A stretch of 56,994 bases of DNA from M10-OD1-4 sp038061695 (GCA_038061695.1 JBBTYT010000014.1:1-56994); one strand, 5' to 3'; positions 1 through 9,143 are shown, numbered from the stretch's first letter. The notes: generated from the sequence alone by a model not told the origin. Program-made: numbers and translations.

Positions 1-108
1 TTGGAAATACCGAATGTTCCTATGAAGAATATTGCTAGCAAGATAGGTAAATATGTTTTAAATATTGAGCATTTTGAGTTTTTTCTGAGAGTCTTATTCA
101 TGTTCTGA
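1..108 (+). CDS. possible C-terminal end of a gene entering from the left
   Basis: Frame 1 is open from the first base of the window to a TGA at 106-108, giving about 35 residues with no close start codon of clear quality. The piece contains hydrophobic and charged residues but no motif I recognise. It could be the 3' end of a plus-strand gene convergent with zwf, or a chance open stretch. The other two plus frames are quickly stopped. Low confidence. Confidence 0.2.
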   Translation: MEIPNVPMKNIASKIGKYVLNIEHFEFFLRVLFMF

Positions 109-133
109 ATACTAGACTAAAAGATATTTAAAA

Positions 134-1552
134 TCAAGAGCTAGTATCGCCTTTTTTATATATACTAGGCTTAAAATCATTCCAACTTTCCAGTATAGAA
201 GTTATGAATTTCCAGGATTCAAAAACTTCTTTTGTACTTGCAAATAAAGTCTGATCGCCAACTATACAATCAAAAAGTATTTTTTCATAAGCATCCGGCA
301 TTAATGCGCCTAATGAGTCTCCGCCATATTTAAATGTTAAATCCTGTTCAATATAATCCATTGTCAGACTTGGTTTTTTAACATAGAATTTTAACTCAAT
401 AGACTCATCTGGTTGAATTTTAAATGTTAATATATTTTGATGAATATGCTTCTCGTGTTGAGAAATACAAAAACATGGTTTTTGTTCTTTAAAAAATATC
501 TTTGCTTCTATTTTTGATTCTGAAAGAGCCTTTCCGCTCTCCAGAATAAATGGCACTCCATTCCATCTTTTATTTTTAATAAAAGATTTCAATTTAAAAT
601 AGGTTTCAGTATTTGAATCCTTATCAACTCCCTTCTCATCTCTATATCCTTCATATTGAGATTTCACCGCAGAATTTTTAATATCTTTTTTTGAGATTGA
701 TTTTAATTCTGAGAGAAGCTTTGCTCTTTTGCTTCTGATATTATCTGCGTTTAACTCTTTGGGTTTTTCCATAGCGATTGAAGCTAATATCTGCAAAATA
801 TGATTTTGACCGACATCACGCAAAGCTCCTATGCCATCATAAAAAGCTCCCCTTCCTGAAACATCTTGTTTTTCAAGTAATTTTATCTCAACTTTTTCTA
901 TATATTTACTATTCCAAATAGGCTCAAATAATGTATTTGTAAATCTAAATGTTAAAATATTTTGTATTGTCTCTTTTGCTAGATAGTGATCTATCCTAAA
1001 TATCTGTTCTTCTTTAAATAATTCTCCCAAGAGCCTATCTAAAGATTTTGCTGTTTTCAAATCCGATCCAAATGGTTTCTCTATTAAAACCCTCGTCCAA
1101 CCCTCTTTCTTACTACAAGGTATTGTTAGTCCTGATTTGTCTAAATTTTTGATAATAACTTCGTAATTTTTCGGAGGTACAGCAAGATAAAAAAGTTTAT
1201 TTGAACAAACACCAAACTCTTTATCTATATTAGCCAGACGTTCCGCAATCTTTTTATATGCATCGCTATCCTCAAAAACTCCTTCAATATAATCAGCAGG
1301 TTCAGTAAATTCACCAAAATATAAGTCATTAATTTTTCCTTTGTAATTTTCTATTATTGATTTTTCTATTATTTCAGAAAATTCATTACTGGACATTTTA
1401 GCTCTTGAAACACCTATGAATCTAAACTTCTCCGGCAAAATATCTTTTGAATAAAGATCAAAAAAAGCTGGGAATAGCTTTTTTCTACTTAAATCCCCCC
1501 TTGCTCCAAATATTATAATTATTGTTGGTATCTTTAATTTTATATTTTCCAT
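134..1552 (-). CDS. zwf: glucose-6-phosphate 1-dehydrogenase
   Basis: Oxidises glucose 6-phosphate to 6-phosphogluconolactone with NADP+, the entry step of the oxidative pentose phosphate pathway, in the cytosol. The 472-residue product is close to the family's usual 480-500. The N-terminal Rossmann motif reads IFGARGDLSRKKL (family GATGDLAKRKL) and the active-site block RIDHYLAKE is intact, with His as the catalytic base and the neighbouring Lys binding substrate. The ATG at 1550-1552 puts the dinucleotide-binding strand near residue 12. No Shine-Dalgarno is seen; upstream DNA is almost pure A/T. It stands alone, downstream of the pilus operon terminator and in the same direction. Firm identification. 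Confidence 0.95.
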   Translation of the reverse strand: MENIKLKIPTIIIIFGARGDLSRKKLFPAFFDLYSKDILPEKFRFIGVSRAKMSSNEFSEIIEKSIIENYKGKINDLYFGEFTEPADYIEGVFEDSDAYKKIAERLANIDKEFGVCSNKLFYLAVPPKNYEVIIKNLDKSGLTIPCSKKEGWTRVLIEKPFGSDLKTAKSLDRLLGELFKEEQIFRIDHYLAKETIQNILTFRFTNTLFEPIWNSKYIEKVEIKLLEKQDVSGRGAFYDGIGALRDVGQNHILQILASIAMEKPKELNADNIRSKRAKLLSELKSISKKDIKNSAVKSQYEGYRDEKGVDKDSNTETYFKLKSFIKNKRWNGVPFILESGKALSESKIEAKIFFKEQKPCFCISQHEKHIHQNILTFKIQPDESIELKFYVKKPSLTMDYIEQDLTFKYGGDSLGALMPDAYEKILFDCIVGDQTLFASTKEVFESWKFITSILESWNDFKPSIYKKGDTSS

Positions 1553-1646
1553 ATATTTATATCGTGTATAATCTTTTTAATGTAGCTATATTATAATATA
1601 ATAAAATAGCTCTTAAATAAAGAGTTGATAAATTAAATTAAAAAAT

Positions 1647-1674
1647 AAAAATTCCACTTTTGAGCGGAATTTTT
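1647..1674 (-). terminator. intrinsic terminator ending the pilus operon
   Basis: AAAAATTCC at 1647-1655 pairs with GGAATTTTT at 1666-1674 around a ten-base loop that can add two more pairs. Read leftwards, the hairpin is followed by a T-rich tract, as expected for a terminator placed 25 bases after the pilin stop codon. This separates the pilus/chemosensory block from zwf. Confidence 0.75.
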
Positions 1675-1698
1675 ATATGAGTTATATTTTCTTAATAT

Positions 1699-2211
1699 TT
1701 ATCTTGTTACGGAAATTGATGAGCTATTTTCAGACTCACAAGCACCAATTGTTATCGTTCCAACAGCACTTCTAGTCATATAGTAGCCAGTATAAATAGA
1801 AGACCATGTTCCTGCTCCGTTAGGGCTCACTGGTAATGAGCCAACATATCCTTCGTTAACGAACCCTTGTAAGTTTACACAATCAGTAGCATTAGCTATT
1901 GTGGCATCACATGTTAGATTACATCCTGAGGTTGTTGTTGCATTACTTATCATATAATTAGTACCAGCTGTTGCATTTGAAACAGCCCAAAGATAAGAAC
2001 CGCCATTATCTACCTGATCAATTTTAACAGCAGAAAGAAGAGAAGTTGCATCATTCCATCTACTTGAATCACGCGCATCTTGAAACCTAGTTAGTGGGTC
2101 AAGAGCAACAAAAACCACCGCAGCCAATATGGCAATGATTGCGATGACTATCAATAACTCAATCAATGTAAACCCTTTTTTATTATCTTTCTGATAAAAA
2201 TTTAATATCAT
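1699..2211 (-). CDS. type IV pilin / pseudopilin, probable major subunit
   Basis: A 170-residue prepilin. The N-terminus has a short basic leader ending KKG, then FTLIELLIVIAIIAILAA, the class III signal cut by prepilin peptidase after Gly with Phe becoming residue 1 and Glu5 present. The hydrophobic helix anchors the precursor and later packs in the fibre core. The C-terminal domain carries a cysteine cluster (two cysteines in SGCNLTCD and one in TDCVN), which could stabilise the head. It is the last gene of the long pilus operon, one base after the pilM-like gene. Its position and complete pilin form suggest the main fibre subunit, but it could be a minor pilin. Confidence 0.85.
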   Translation of the reverse strand: MILNFYQKDNKKGFTLIELLIVIAIIAILAAVVFVALDPLTRFQDARDSSRWNDATSLLSAVKIDQVDNGGSYLWAVSNATAGTNYMISNATTTSGCNLTCDATIANATDCVNLQGFVNEGYVGSLPVSPNGAGTWSSIYTGYYMTRSAVGTITIGACESENSSSISVTR

Positions 2212-2212
2212 A

Positions 2213-3826
2213 TTATTTTTTTATTGCGTATCGCGAAACAACCCAACCATCAATTTTATCATTTAGCTTTATTCTATACCAATTTCCTTTTTCTTCCAAT
2301 AGTGGATAAGTTTCTTTCGGTAAAACTTCAGCTATTTTAGCATAATTTATTCCAGGACCACTTCGCACATTTACACTCTTTATTATAATTACACTTTTCT
2401 CTGCTTGAGGTAAAACATTAGGATTAATTATATCATCTTTTTTAATATCCTCCAATTTTTGTTTTTCTGTTGCAATGTCAATTGCCTCCAGTCGCGACTT
2501 TATATCTGCCTCTTTTTTCTCTTTTTGAACTCCTCTATACCAATAAGATGCAGGGATGGCCACCATCGCAACAATAAATAAACCAATCAATATAATTTTT
2601 TGAATATGTAATTTTCTATCGCTATCCTGATCATCATCACCACCTCCCTTTGGAGTATTATCTTTTGATTGTTTAAAAAAACTCATGAAGCCAGACAAAA
2701 TATTACTCACTAAATTTCTTGTTTTATTAGGCTTACGTTCTTCTTTTATTGGTAAAATAGCTGGGTCACTTTTGTCCCATTTTTTATCCAGTCCACGAAG
2801 AGCAAGACCTATAGCCTCTATATAATTTAATTTTTCACCGGAAGCATGCTCATCTAATACTTGATTTCCTATTTTTGTTGGCACGCCAAGATTTATGTTG
2901 AAATAATCAACCAAGCCCTTTAAAGCGCTTGATCCGCCAACAAGAACAACTTCCACTATATTTTCATTTTTTTGCGTATTAAAATAATTAAAAGTTTTTT
3001 TAATATCTAATACCACTAACTGCAAAGCTTTAGTCAAAATTTCATTTACTTGTTCGCCTGGTTTTGACAATCCAATTTCTTTTTTTAATTCCTCAGCCTC
3101 TTCTTCGCTTTTGTTGAGAACCTTGGCAATCTCTTGAGTAAATTGTTTACCGGCGATATTTATTGCATAAGAGTACCGCAAACCGTTTTTATCAAAAATA
3201 GAAACATTGGTGGTTACAGCGCCGATATCAACAATACTCATAGGATATTTTAATTGTGAAGTTGATATGCCTCTAAATAATGCAAGTGCTTCTATGTCAA
3301 AAACTTCTATAAAAATATCCAAACTTTTAAAAAACTCCTGCCACTCAAAAATCACTTCGCGACTAGCTGCAACGAGAACAATTTCTACCCCGCTTTCGCT
3401 CTCATAAAGAGATCTGTAGGAAAATTCCAATTCATTATTCTGTAACGGTATATTATTTTCTGCCTCTTTAATTACAAGCTCATCTCTTGCTTGTTTGTCG
3501 TGTGGCATAAGAGTAGCTATGTGAGTGTATACTTGACTTTCCGGTAAACCAAAAATAATCTGCTTCGTAATAATTGGGTTTGGACTTGCATCCTTGAGCA
3601 TCTTTTTTACTAATTCAGCTAGCTTTATTTTATCCTTTATTCTTCCACGCTCAACTATTCCAGAACTTAATATTATACTACTTATATTTTCAATATTTAT
3701 TCCCTTGGCAGACATTGAAAGCTCCACCACCTCAATGGTGTGGTCTGAAATATCAATGCCGATGGATTTTTTATTTGATGAAAATATCTTTAACATAAGA
3801 AGATCTAATTTTACTTTTCTGCCCAT
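2213..3826 (-). CDS. pilM: PilM-like actin-fold protein fused to a membrane helix and SH3b domain
   Basis: Residues about 15-350 are the PilM ATPase fold (SIGIDISDHTIEVVEL at the start, VDIGAVTTNVSIF near 199, VLVGGSSALKGL near 295), the cytoplasmic platform of type IV pilus assembly. A Pro/Lys and Asp-rich linker follows, then one transmembrane helix at about 408-427 and a C-terminal SH3b domain from about 478 (VNVRSGPG to GWVVSRYA). Ordinary PilM is about 350 residues, cytoplasmic, and pairs with membrane PilN. Here the membrane part is covalently joined and ends in an external wall-binding type domain. The ATG at 3826 overlaps the upstream gene by 16 bases; the internal ATG at 3796 avoids this and gives a more usual PilM start. 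Confidence 0.88.
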   Translation of the reverse strand: MGRKVKLDLLMLKIFSSNKKSIGIDISDHTIEVVELSMSAKGINIENISSIILSSGIVERGRIKDKIKLAELVKKMLKDASPNPIITKQIIFGLPESQVYTHIATLMPHDKQARDELVIKEAENNIPLQNNELEFSYRSLYESESGVEIVLVAASREVIFEWQEFFKSLDIFIEVFDIEALALFRGISTSQLKYPMSIVDIGAVTTNVSIFDKNGLRYSYAINIAGKQFTQEIAKVLNKSEEEAEELKKEIGLSKPGEQVNEILTKALQLVVLDIKKTFNYFNTQKNENIVEVVLVGGSSALKGLVDYFNINLGVPTKIGNQVLDEHASGEKLNYIEAIGLALRGLDKKWDKSDPAILPIKEERKPNKTRNLVSNILSGFMSFFKQSKDNTPKGGGDDDQDSDRKLHIQKIILIGLFIVAMVAIPASYWYRGVQKEKKEADIKSRLEAIDIATEKQKLEDIKKDDIINPNVLPQAEKSVIIIKSVNVRSGPGINYAKIAEVLPKETYPLLEEKGNWYRIKLNDKIDGWVVSRYAIKK

Positions 3827-4233
3827 GAATTAATAGTAATAACAGGCAATATATCACTTGAGAGTGTTATATTAGCTTCTATCTTTTTATAGTAAAAATC
3901 CGTAGTGTTTGCGGTAACTGTAATAGTACGATCACTACCAACAGCAACTACACTTATTACACACAAACCATTGCTTGTTGTAATCGTTTCGCCTAAGTAT
4001 ACCACATTAAGACGAAGTCTTCGAAAAGACTCCTCCATACAACCATCTGCAATTGCAAATGCCTCTTCTCCTTTTTGCGACGTATATCCCAAATCAAGCT
4101 CACCCAAACCCAAAATAGAAGCGCTGTATGCTAGAATTAGAACCGCCACACTTACAACTACAATGGTAAGTAATGCTGCAAAACCTCGCTGTGAATTTTG
4201 AAATTTAAATTTTGTATCTATCTTTTTTATCAT
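3811..4233 (-). CDS. PilX/GspK-type minor pilus protein
   Basis: A 140-residue protein with an N-terminal basic segment, then RGFAALLTIVVVSVAVLILAYS, a hydrophobic helix of the PilX/GspK kind that lacks a perfect FTLIE motif. After the helix comes a Glu-rich stretch around GEEAFAIADGCMEE, often seen in these minor components, and a short beta-rich domain. It lies between two other pilin-like genes, overlapping the pilM-like gene by 16 bases, so it is most likely a minor pilin of the priming tip complex. Which minor pilin it equals cannot be settled by eye. Confidence 0.7.
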   Translation of the reverse strand: MIKKIDTKFKFQNSQRGFAALLTIVVVSVAVLILAYSASILGLGELDLGYTSQKGEEAFAIADGCMEESFRRLRLNVVYLGETITTSNGLCVISVVAVGSDRTITVTANTTDFYYKKIEANITLSSDILPVITINSWAEK

Positions 4234-4237
4234 AAAA

Positions 4238-4765
4238 TTATTGCCTTACTCCAATTGTAGTTCTCAAGCTCTGTGAATAATCATATATGATATCTGTATC
4301 AGGATTATTGTAATCAACAGTCATATCAATGCGTATGTTTTCTCGTATACCTGATCCAGTTGCATTAGTAAAAGAGAGGTTTGTAATTTTAACTTCATCG
4401 CTTACTATGAAAAGAGCAGGAGACAATCCTTCAGTTATCTGCAACACACCATCATTTTGATTTAAAGAAAAAATGGTCGGATTTTTAGATACATCAGCCA
4501 TTGAAAGTGATAAAATTCCAGGATCAGAACCAAATGTTGAAGCGCCAATATTTACGCCTGTTGATGCGCGAATCTTGCGACTCATAATATCCATCGCCGT
4601 ACGCGCGTTTGCTTGAACTTCTTGTACAACATATGTCTTACTTCTTGAATTTAAGACAGAAATAGAAAAAAGCACAAAACTACTCACCGCCATACCCATT
4701 ATAGCTATATAAATGAGTGTTTCTATGAGAGTAAATCCTTGTGATATTTTTTTTTCTATTATCAT
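4238..4765 (-). CDS. PilW/GspJ-like minor pseudopilin
   Basis: A 175-residue prepilin: leader ending SQG, then FTLIETLIYIAIMGMAVSSF, a standard class III signal and helix with Glu5. The downstream helix runs into NARTAMDIMSRKIRAS, typical of GspJ/PilW-type minor pseudopilins, then a beta-rich C-terminal domain. It sits two bases after the giant propeller pilin and four bases before the PilX-like gene, so these three are probably made together and form the pilus tip. Assignment to PilW or GspJ is by general resemblance only. Confidence 0.75.
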   Translation of the reverse strand: MIIEKKISQGFTLIETLIYIAIMGMAVSSFVLFSISVLNSRSKTYVVQEVQANARTAMDIMSRKIRASTGVNIGASTFGSDPGILSLSMADVSKNPTIFSLNQNDGVLQITEGLSPALFIVSDEVKITNLSFTNATGSGIRENIRIDMTVDYNNPDTDIIYDYSQSLRTTIGVRQ

Positions 4766-4767
4766 TG

Positions 4768-7572
4768 CTATTTATAATTAACTCTCACTTCAGTAAGTGC
4801 TGGAGTACTTACACCATCACCTGTTAAATTTGCTCTATAACGTAGCCACTGATTACCGTTTAAGCTTGTTGGTAAAAGAGTTCCCTTAGGGATTGTAGTA
4901 TTTTGCCAACCAGTCCATACACCAGGAGCACCTCCAGAATCAGTAGCAGTTGAAATATCTATTGTAATATCACATGCTGGTGAACAAGAAGGAATTACCT
5001 CATCCCATTCAACAGCTTGTACCGGTGAAATGTTACTCATATTAAATGCAGATGATGTCATAGAGCCACTTGCTTCATAAAGAGCATCTCTTGAGAAATG
5101 AATAATTGTTCCGCTACTTCCAATTGACCATCCTGATTGAAAATTCACCAAAGAGAGAGCATTTAGATTACTACTGGTCGGCGAAATAAAAGAATTCCAA
5201 CTCGTTCCTAACCAACGCCAAATAATACCCTCTTCACCAACCACAAATCCGTCATTCTCATTGACAAAGAAAATTCCATTCCAATTTTGACTACCAGTAT
5301 TTGTATGCATTAACCAGGCAACACCATTATATTTCCATATGTTACCGTTAGCGCCTACTGCCCAGATATTGGAAGAAGAAAAAGCATAAATACTATTAAT
5401 ATGATCTGTAGGAGAGATCGTTGATCCTATCCAAGCAGTGCCGTTATATTGAGCTAATGATCCGCTATCACCAACAGCCCAACAATTTGAAGAGGAGATA
5501 CAGACAAGATCATTCCATACTTCAGAGCCTGTATCTGTATGAAGCGACCATACTGTTCCGTCGTAATGCCAGATTCTACCGCTAGCTCCTGATGCCCAGA
5601 TATCGGAAGATGAAAGAGCATATACTGCATTTATGTGAGCGCTGGAAATAATAGTTGACTCTATCCAAGTCGTGCCATTGTATTGAGCTAATGATCCGCT
5701 ATCACCAACAGTCCAACAATTTGAAGCGGAAGTACAAGCAATATCGTTCCATACTTCAGAGCCTGTATCTGTATGAAGCGACCATGATGTTCCGTCGTAA
5801 TGAATTATGACTCCGCTATTACCAACAGCCCAGATATCACTCGCAGAGATAGTATAAATATCATATAAATGTTGTGATGTTGCTAATCCATAAATAATAG
5901 AGATGTCATCAAGCTGCACTGTTGTTGTTGGGTCTGTAGGACGTGTAAAAGTTATACGATATTGTATATACCGTCCATCAACTGAAGTTATATCTGATCC
6001 TGAAGCATTATTTAACTCCCCACTCCAACCACTCCAACTTCCATCTGGTGTCGCTGTATTACCTGTTCTTGTAGAGATAGTAATAGCACCACCTAATGGA
6101 ATTATTTCTGTCCAATAAATAATATTCCATATAGTTCCGACGATACCGCTATCAATTATACGAGAAGTAAATGTACCAGATGGATCATAAACAGTGTCGT
6201 ATTTGAAAATAGTTCCGCTATCACCAACAGTCCAACAATTTGAAGCGGAAGTACAGACAATATCATTCCATACTTCAGNNNNNNNNNNNNNNNNNNNNNN
6301 NNNNNNNNNNNNNNNNNNNNNNNNNNNNNNNNNNNNNNNNNNNNNNNNNNNNNNNNNNNNNNNNNNNNNNNNNNNNNNGTAATGCCAGATTCTACCGCTA
6401 GCTCCTGATGCCCAGATATCGGAAGATGAAAGAGCATATACTGCATTTATATTAGCACTGGAAACAATCGTTGACTCTATCCAAGTTGTGCCATTGTATT
6501 GAGCTAATACTCCGCTGTTGCCAACAGTCCAACAATTTGAAGCGGAAGTACAGACAATATCATTCCATACTTCAGAGCCTGTATCTGTATGAAGTGACCA
6601 TACTGTTCCGTTGTAATGCCAGATTCTACCGCTAGCTCCTGATGCCCAGATATCGGAAGATGAAAGAGCATATACTGCATTTATATTAGCGCTGGAAACA
6701 ATCGTTGACTCTATCCAAGTCGTGCCGTTATATTGAGCTAATGATCCGCCATCACCAACAGTCCAACAATTTGAAGCGGAAGTACAGACAAGATCATTCC
6801 ATACTTCAGAGCCTGTATCTGTATGGAGTGACCATAAAAGACTCTGCGTTAAAAATAAACTTGCCGCACTCCCGCTACCAATAACCTGAATATTTGAATA
6901 AGTTCCTTGATTAAAATCAAGATCAGATGTATCTGACGCTAATGATCCGCCAGACAAAGACCATACTCCATCTACAGCTTCAGCAAGTTCTAATTGTCCT
7001 GCTATAGTATGATTAATATTTACACCTGTATTATATTTAGTTGGATTAGACCACTGCGCATCTCCTGATCCACCAGACCAATCACTCTGTGTTAATTCAC
7101 GAGAATCCCAATTAGTAATATAAGCAAGACGAAAAACTGTATTTGATACATTATCACGCGTATCCCATTTCACAGATGATCTCACTTCCTTGCTATGTAA
7201 ATCTGTATAAATTCCAGGACAAGCAACAATCTTATCAGTTGCATCTCTGCAAACATTCGCAAAAGAAATTGTACGAGTAAACTGTCCGATTGTTTCCGTA
7301 GTACCCTCACCGTCAAAAATCCATTTGCCGCCAGATATAGAAACAGAACTTGTGGCATATGTCAGACCATTCCATGATTCATCATAAATTGCTTTTACAG
7401 CCTCAACACCTTCTTGCGCTAAAGCTTCCGCTTGTGTTTGTTCACCACCCTGTATTAACCCTATAAAACTACCAAGAACCATAGAAATTATTGCTGAAGA
7501 AATTAAAGCAAAAATAGCCATAGCTACTATGACTTCTAAAATAGACTGCCCAGATTGATTGATTTTTAACAT
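4768..7572 (-). CDS. giant PilV-like pilin with propeller repeats (sequence contains a gap)
   Basis: About 934 residues as assembled, far larger than a normal minor pilin of 150-200. Residues 1-65 are a prepilin (basic leader, QSGQSILEVIVAMAIFALI, then the EEGVEAVKA-type region of PilV). The rest is made of about 39-residue half-units ending in patterns such as CWTVGDSG, SSSDIWASG and YNGTTW, organised in near-identical 78-residue pairs that resemble beta-propeller blades. An unrelated beta-sandwich-like insert and a related one at the C-terminus interrupt the array. A run of 100 N lies inside the array. Most likely a tip-located adhesin carried by the pilus; ligand unknown. Confidence 0.8.
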   Translation of the reverse strand: MLKINQSGQSILEVIVAMAIFALISSAIISMVLGSFIGLIQGGEQTQAEALAQEGVEAVKAIYDESWNGLTYATSSVSISGGKWIFDGEGTTETIGQFTRTISFANVCRDATDKIVACPGIYTDLHSKEVRSSVKWDTRDNVSNTVFRLAYITNWDSRELTQSDWSGGSGDAQWSNPTKYNTGVNINHTIAGQLELAEAVDGVWSLSGGSLASDTSDLDFNQGTYSNIQVIGSGSAASLFLTQSLLWSLHTDTGSEVWNDLVCTSASNCWTVGDGGSLAQYNGTTWIESTIVSSANINAVYALSSSDIWASGASGRIWHYNGTVWSLHTDTGSEVWNDIVCTSASNCWTVGNSGVLAQYNGTTWIESTIVSSANINAVYALSSSDIWASGASGRIWHYXXXXXXXXXXXXXXXXXXXXXXXXXXXXXXXXXXEVWNDIVCTSASNCWTVGDSGTIFKYDTVYDPSGTFTSRIIDSGIVGTIWNIIYWTEIIPLGGAITISTRTGNTATPDGSWSGWSGELNNASGSDITSVDGRYIQYRITFTRPTDPTTTVQLDDISIIYGLATSQHLYDIYTISASDIWAVGNSGVIIHYDGTSWSLHTDTGSEVWNDIACTSASNCWTVGDSGSLAQYNGTTWIESTIISSAHINAVYALSSSDIWASGASGRIWHYDGTVWSLHTDTGSEVWNDLVCISSSNCWAVGDSGSLAQYNGTAWIGSTISPTDHINSIYAFSSSNIWAVGANGNIWKYNGVAWLMHTNTGSQNWNGIFFVNENDGFVVGEEGIIWRWLGTSWNSFISPTSSNLNALSLVNFQSGWSIGSSGTIIHFSRDALYEASGSMTSSAFNMSNISPVQAVEWDEVIPSCSPACDITIDISTATDSGGAPGVWTGWQNTTIPKGTLLPTSLNGNQWLRYRANLTGDGVSTPALTEVRVNYK
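5300..6834 (-). repeat. 234-bp tandem repeats encoding 78-residue propeller units
   Basis: The same DNA block recurs at 234-bp spacing; for example the GCATATACTGC word begins at 6434 and again at 6668. Copies differ at only a few bases, for instance GCACTGG against GCGCTGG. The protein unit begins WSLHTDTGSEVWND and ends RIWHYNGTV. Copies near 6834, 6600 and 5550 are nearly identical, while those nearer 5300 have diverged. Near-identity points to recent duplication or gene conversion, so copy number may vary. Confidence 0.85.
6279..6378. other. assembly gap of exactly 100 N inside the repeat array
   Basis: The gap is flanked by TACTTCAG on the left and GTAATGCC on the right. In intact copies (for example 6571-6619) these two words are separated by 37 bases. 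The missing DNA is therefore probably 37 bp plus a whole number of 234-bp units. Both 37 and 100 leave remainder 1 on division by 3, so the reading frame stays open either way. The true repeat number is unknown. Confidence 0.95.
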
Positions 7573-7584
7573 ATAATTATTACT

Positions 7585-8073
7585 CTATTTTTCTTCAACT
7601 ACTCCAAAATTATTTATATCAATAACCCTATTTGAATTTACAGTATGAGTTAATGTTACCATCCCATTTGCATTTGGGACACCTAATCCTTTTGAAAAAT
7701 TTACTTCATTCCCTGATAATGTTGTTAAAATAGAAAGCGCATTATCTAGTGTTACAACTCTATCATAAAGACTATTTCGTCCTATGTAAGAAGAACCTTG
7801 ATATAAAGTAAATCTGTCGCTAGAGCCAGCATTAATTTCAAAATATATACCATGAGAAGCATTATTAAGTCCTGCGATACTACGCCCTCTTGCAGTTCTA
7901 ATAGCTTGGATTATCTGCGCAGTATTTTCATTTAATTGCGCTGATACCTGTAAATTACCATAAACCGGCACAGACGCAGCGGCCAAAATTAAAGTGATAC
8001 CTATCACCAAAAGAAGCTCTATCAGAGTAAAACCATACTGACTATTTTTAACGTTTGATATTACCTGTAACAT
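7585..8073 (-). CDS. GspH/FimT-like pseudopilin
   Basis: A 162-residue prepilin: leader ending SQYG, then FTLIELLLVIGITLILAAAS with Glu5. The region after the helix, IIQAIRTARGRSIAGLN, matches the GspH/FimT pattern, and the C-terminal domain looks beta-rich. Such proteins prime assembly and sit near the pilus tip. The start overlaps the end of pilC by 26 bases and the stop lies 12 bases before the giant pilin. Subfamily is assigned by resemblance. Confidence 0.8.
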   Translation of the reverse strand: MLQVISNVKNSQYGFTLIELLLVIGITLILAAASVPVYGNLQVSAQLNENTAQIIQAIRTARGRSIAGLNNASHGIYFEINAGSSDRFTLYQGSSYIGRNSLYDRVVTLDNALSILTTLSGNEVNFSKGLGVPNANGMVTLTHTVNSNRVIDINNFGVVEEK

Positions 8074-9142
8074 TATAAATTGGTGTAATTATTGAAAGAG
8101 CTAAAAATCCAACGACAAGACCTATAAAAATAAGTAGCATTGGCTCCAAAGCCGTTGATAAAGATTTGGTTGATGTATCAACCTCCGCCTCATAAAGAGT
8201 CGCTAAATAAAAAAGCGTATCTTCAAACTTTCCTGATTCTTCTCCAACGTGAACCATACGTGTAAAAAGTTTTGGGAAAAGATCACTTGATTCTTCTAAT
8301 CCATCTGTGAGCTTTACACCCATACTTGCACGATGAGCTACATTACCAATCGCTCTTCTAAAATAATAATTACCCATCGTAGCTTTCGTAATATTAAGAG
8401 CTTCATCTATGTTGACACCACTCTTAATAAGCATTCCGAGCGTGCGCGAAAATCTAGCAAGATTTGCATTACGAATAAGGGTACGCAAGATTGGCACACG
8501 AATCATAATCAAATGTGTTACTGGTTTTGAGAATTCTTGCCTTATAAGCCAAGCTATAAATATAAAAAATGCTACTATGCCCCAAAAAATATAAAAACCG
8601 TGATCTTGAATAACATTAGAAAGCCAAATTAAAGAACGTGTGGTTGCTGGTAAATCTATCTTTAATCCTTCAAAAAGTGGCGTAATTTTTGGTAAAACAA
8701 CGAAAGCAAGCACCATTCCCAATGCAAATGTCGCTATAAGAACAATAATAGGATAAAGTAATGCTCCTTTTATTTTTGAAATAAGCTCTTTTTCCTTTCT
8801 TAACTCTTCAGCAATATTTTCCAGATTTTCAACTAGTGTACCAGATTTTTCTCCAGCTCGAGTAACATTTATAAAGAGTTCTGAAAAAGTTTTTGGATAA
8901 TTTGCAAATGAATCTGATAATGAATGACCTGCTTGAATTGATAAACGAATTCCTTTAAGAATTTTTTTTAATTTACCTTGAGTTGCATCTATAGATATAT
9001 CAAAAGCTTCTGTAATTGGCATACCTGATCGCAACATAACAGCTAAATGCTTTGAAAAAATCACTTTTTCTCCTAGATTCACTCCAAGGATAGAAATATC
9101 CATTTCAAGAAAACCCTTTCTTTTTTTTAATGATTCGGCCAT
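8048..9142 (-). CDS. pilC: type IV pilus inner-membrane platform protein PilC
   Basis: A 364-residue GspF/PilC protein that recruits the assembly ATPase at the cytoplasmic membrane. Two homologous cytoplasmic domains are visible: one with FSKHLAVMLRSGMPITEAF and RAGEKSGTL near residues 30-100, the other with FSRTLGMLIKSGVNIDEAL and VGEESGKFEDTL near 230-310. Each is followed by hydrophobic segments (about 130-155, 180-200 and 335-355). It is slightly shorter than the usual 400 residues, mainly at the N-terminus. The start is one base past the pilB stop, so the pair is probably translationally coupled. Confidence 0.93.
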   Translation of the reverse strand: MAESLKKRKGFLEMDISILGVNLGEKVIFSKHLAVMLRSGMPITEAFDISIDATQGKLKKILKGIRLSIQAGHSLSDSFANYPKTFSELFINVTRAGEKSGTLVENLENIAEELRKEKELISKIKGALLYPIIVLIATFALGMVLAFVVLPKITPLFEGLKIDLPATTRSLIWLSNVIQDHGFYIFWGIVAFFIFIAWLIRQEFSKPVTHLIMIRVPILRTLIRNANLARFSRTLGMLIKSGVNIDEALNITKATMGNYYFRRAIGNVAHRASMGVKLTDGLEESSDLFPKLFTRMVHVGEESGKFEDTLFYLATLYEAEVDTSTKSLSTALEPMLLIFIGLVVGFLALSIITPIYNVTGNIKR

Positions 9143-9143
9143 A

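Noticed and set aside
5300..6834. CRISPR array
   Set aside because: The repeats are 234 bp, coding and without spacers. No short direct repeats with regular unique spacers were seen anywhere in the window.
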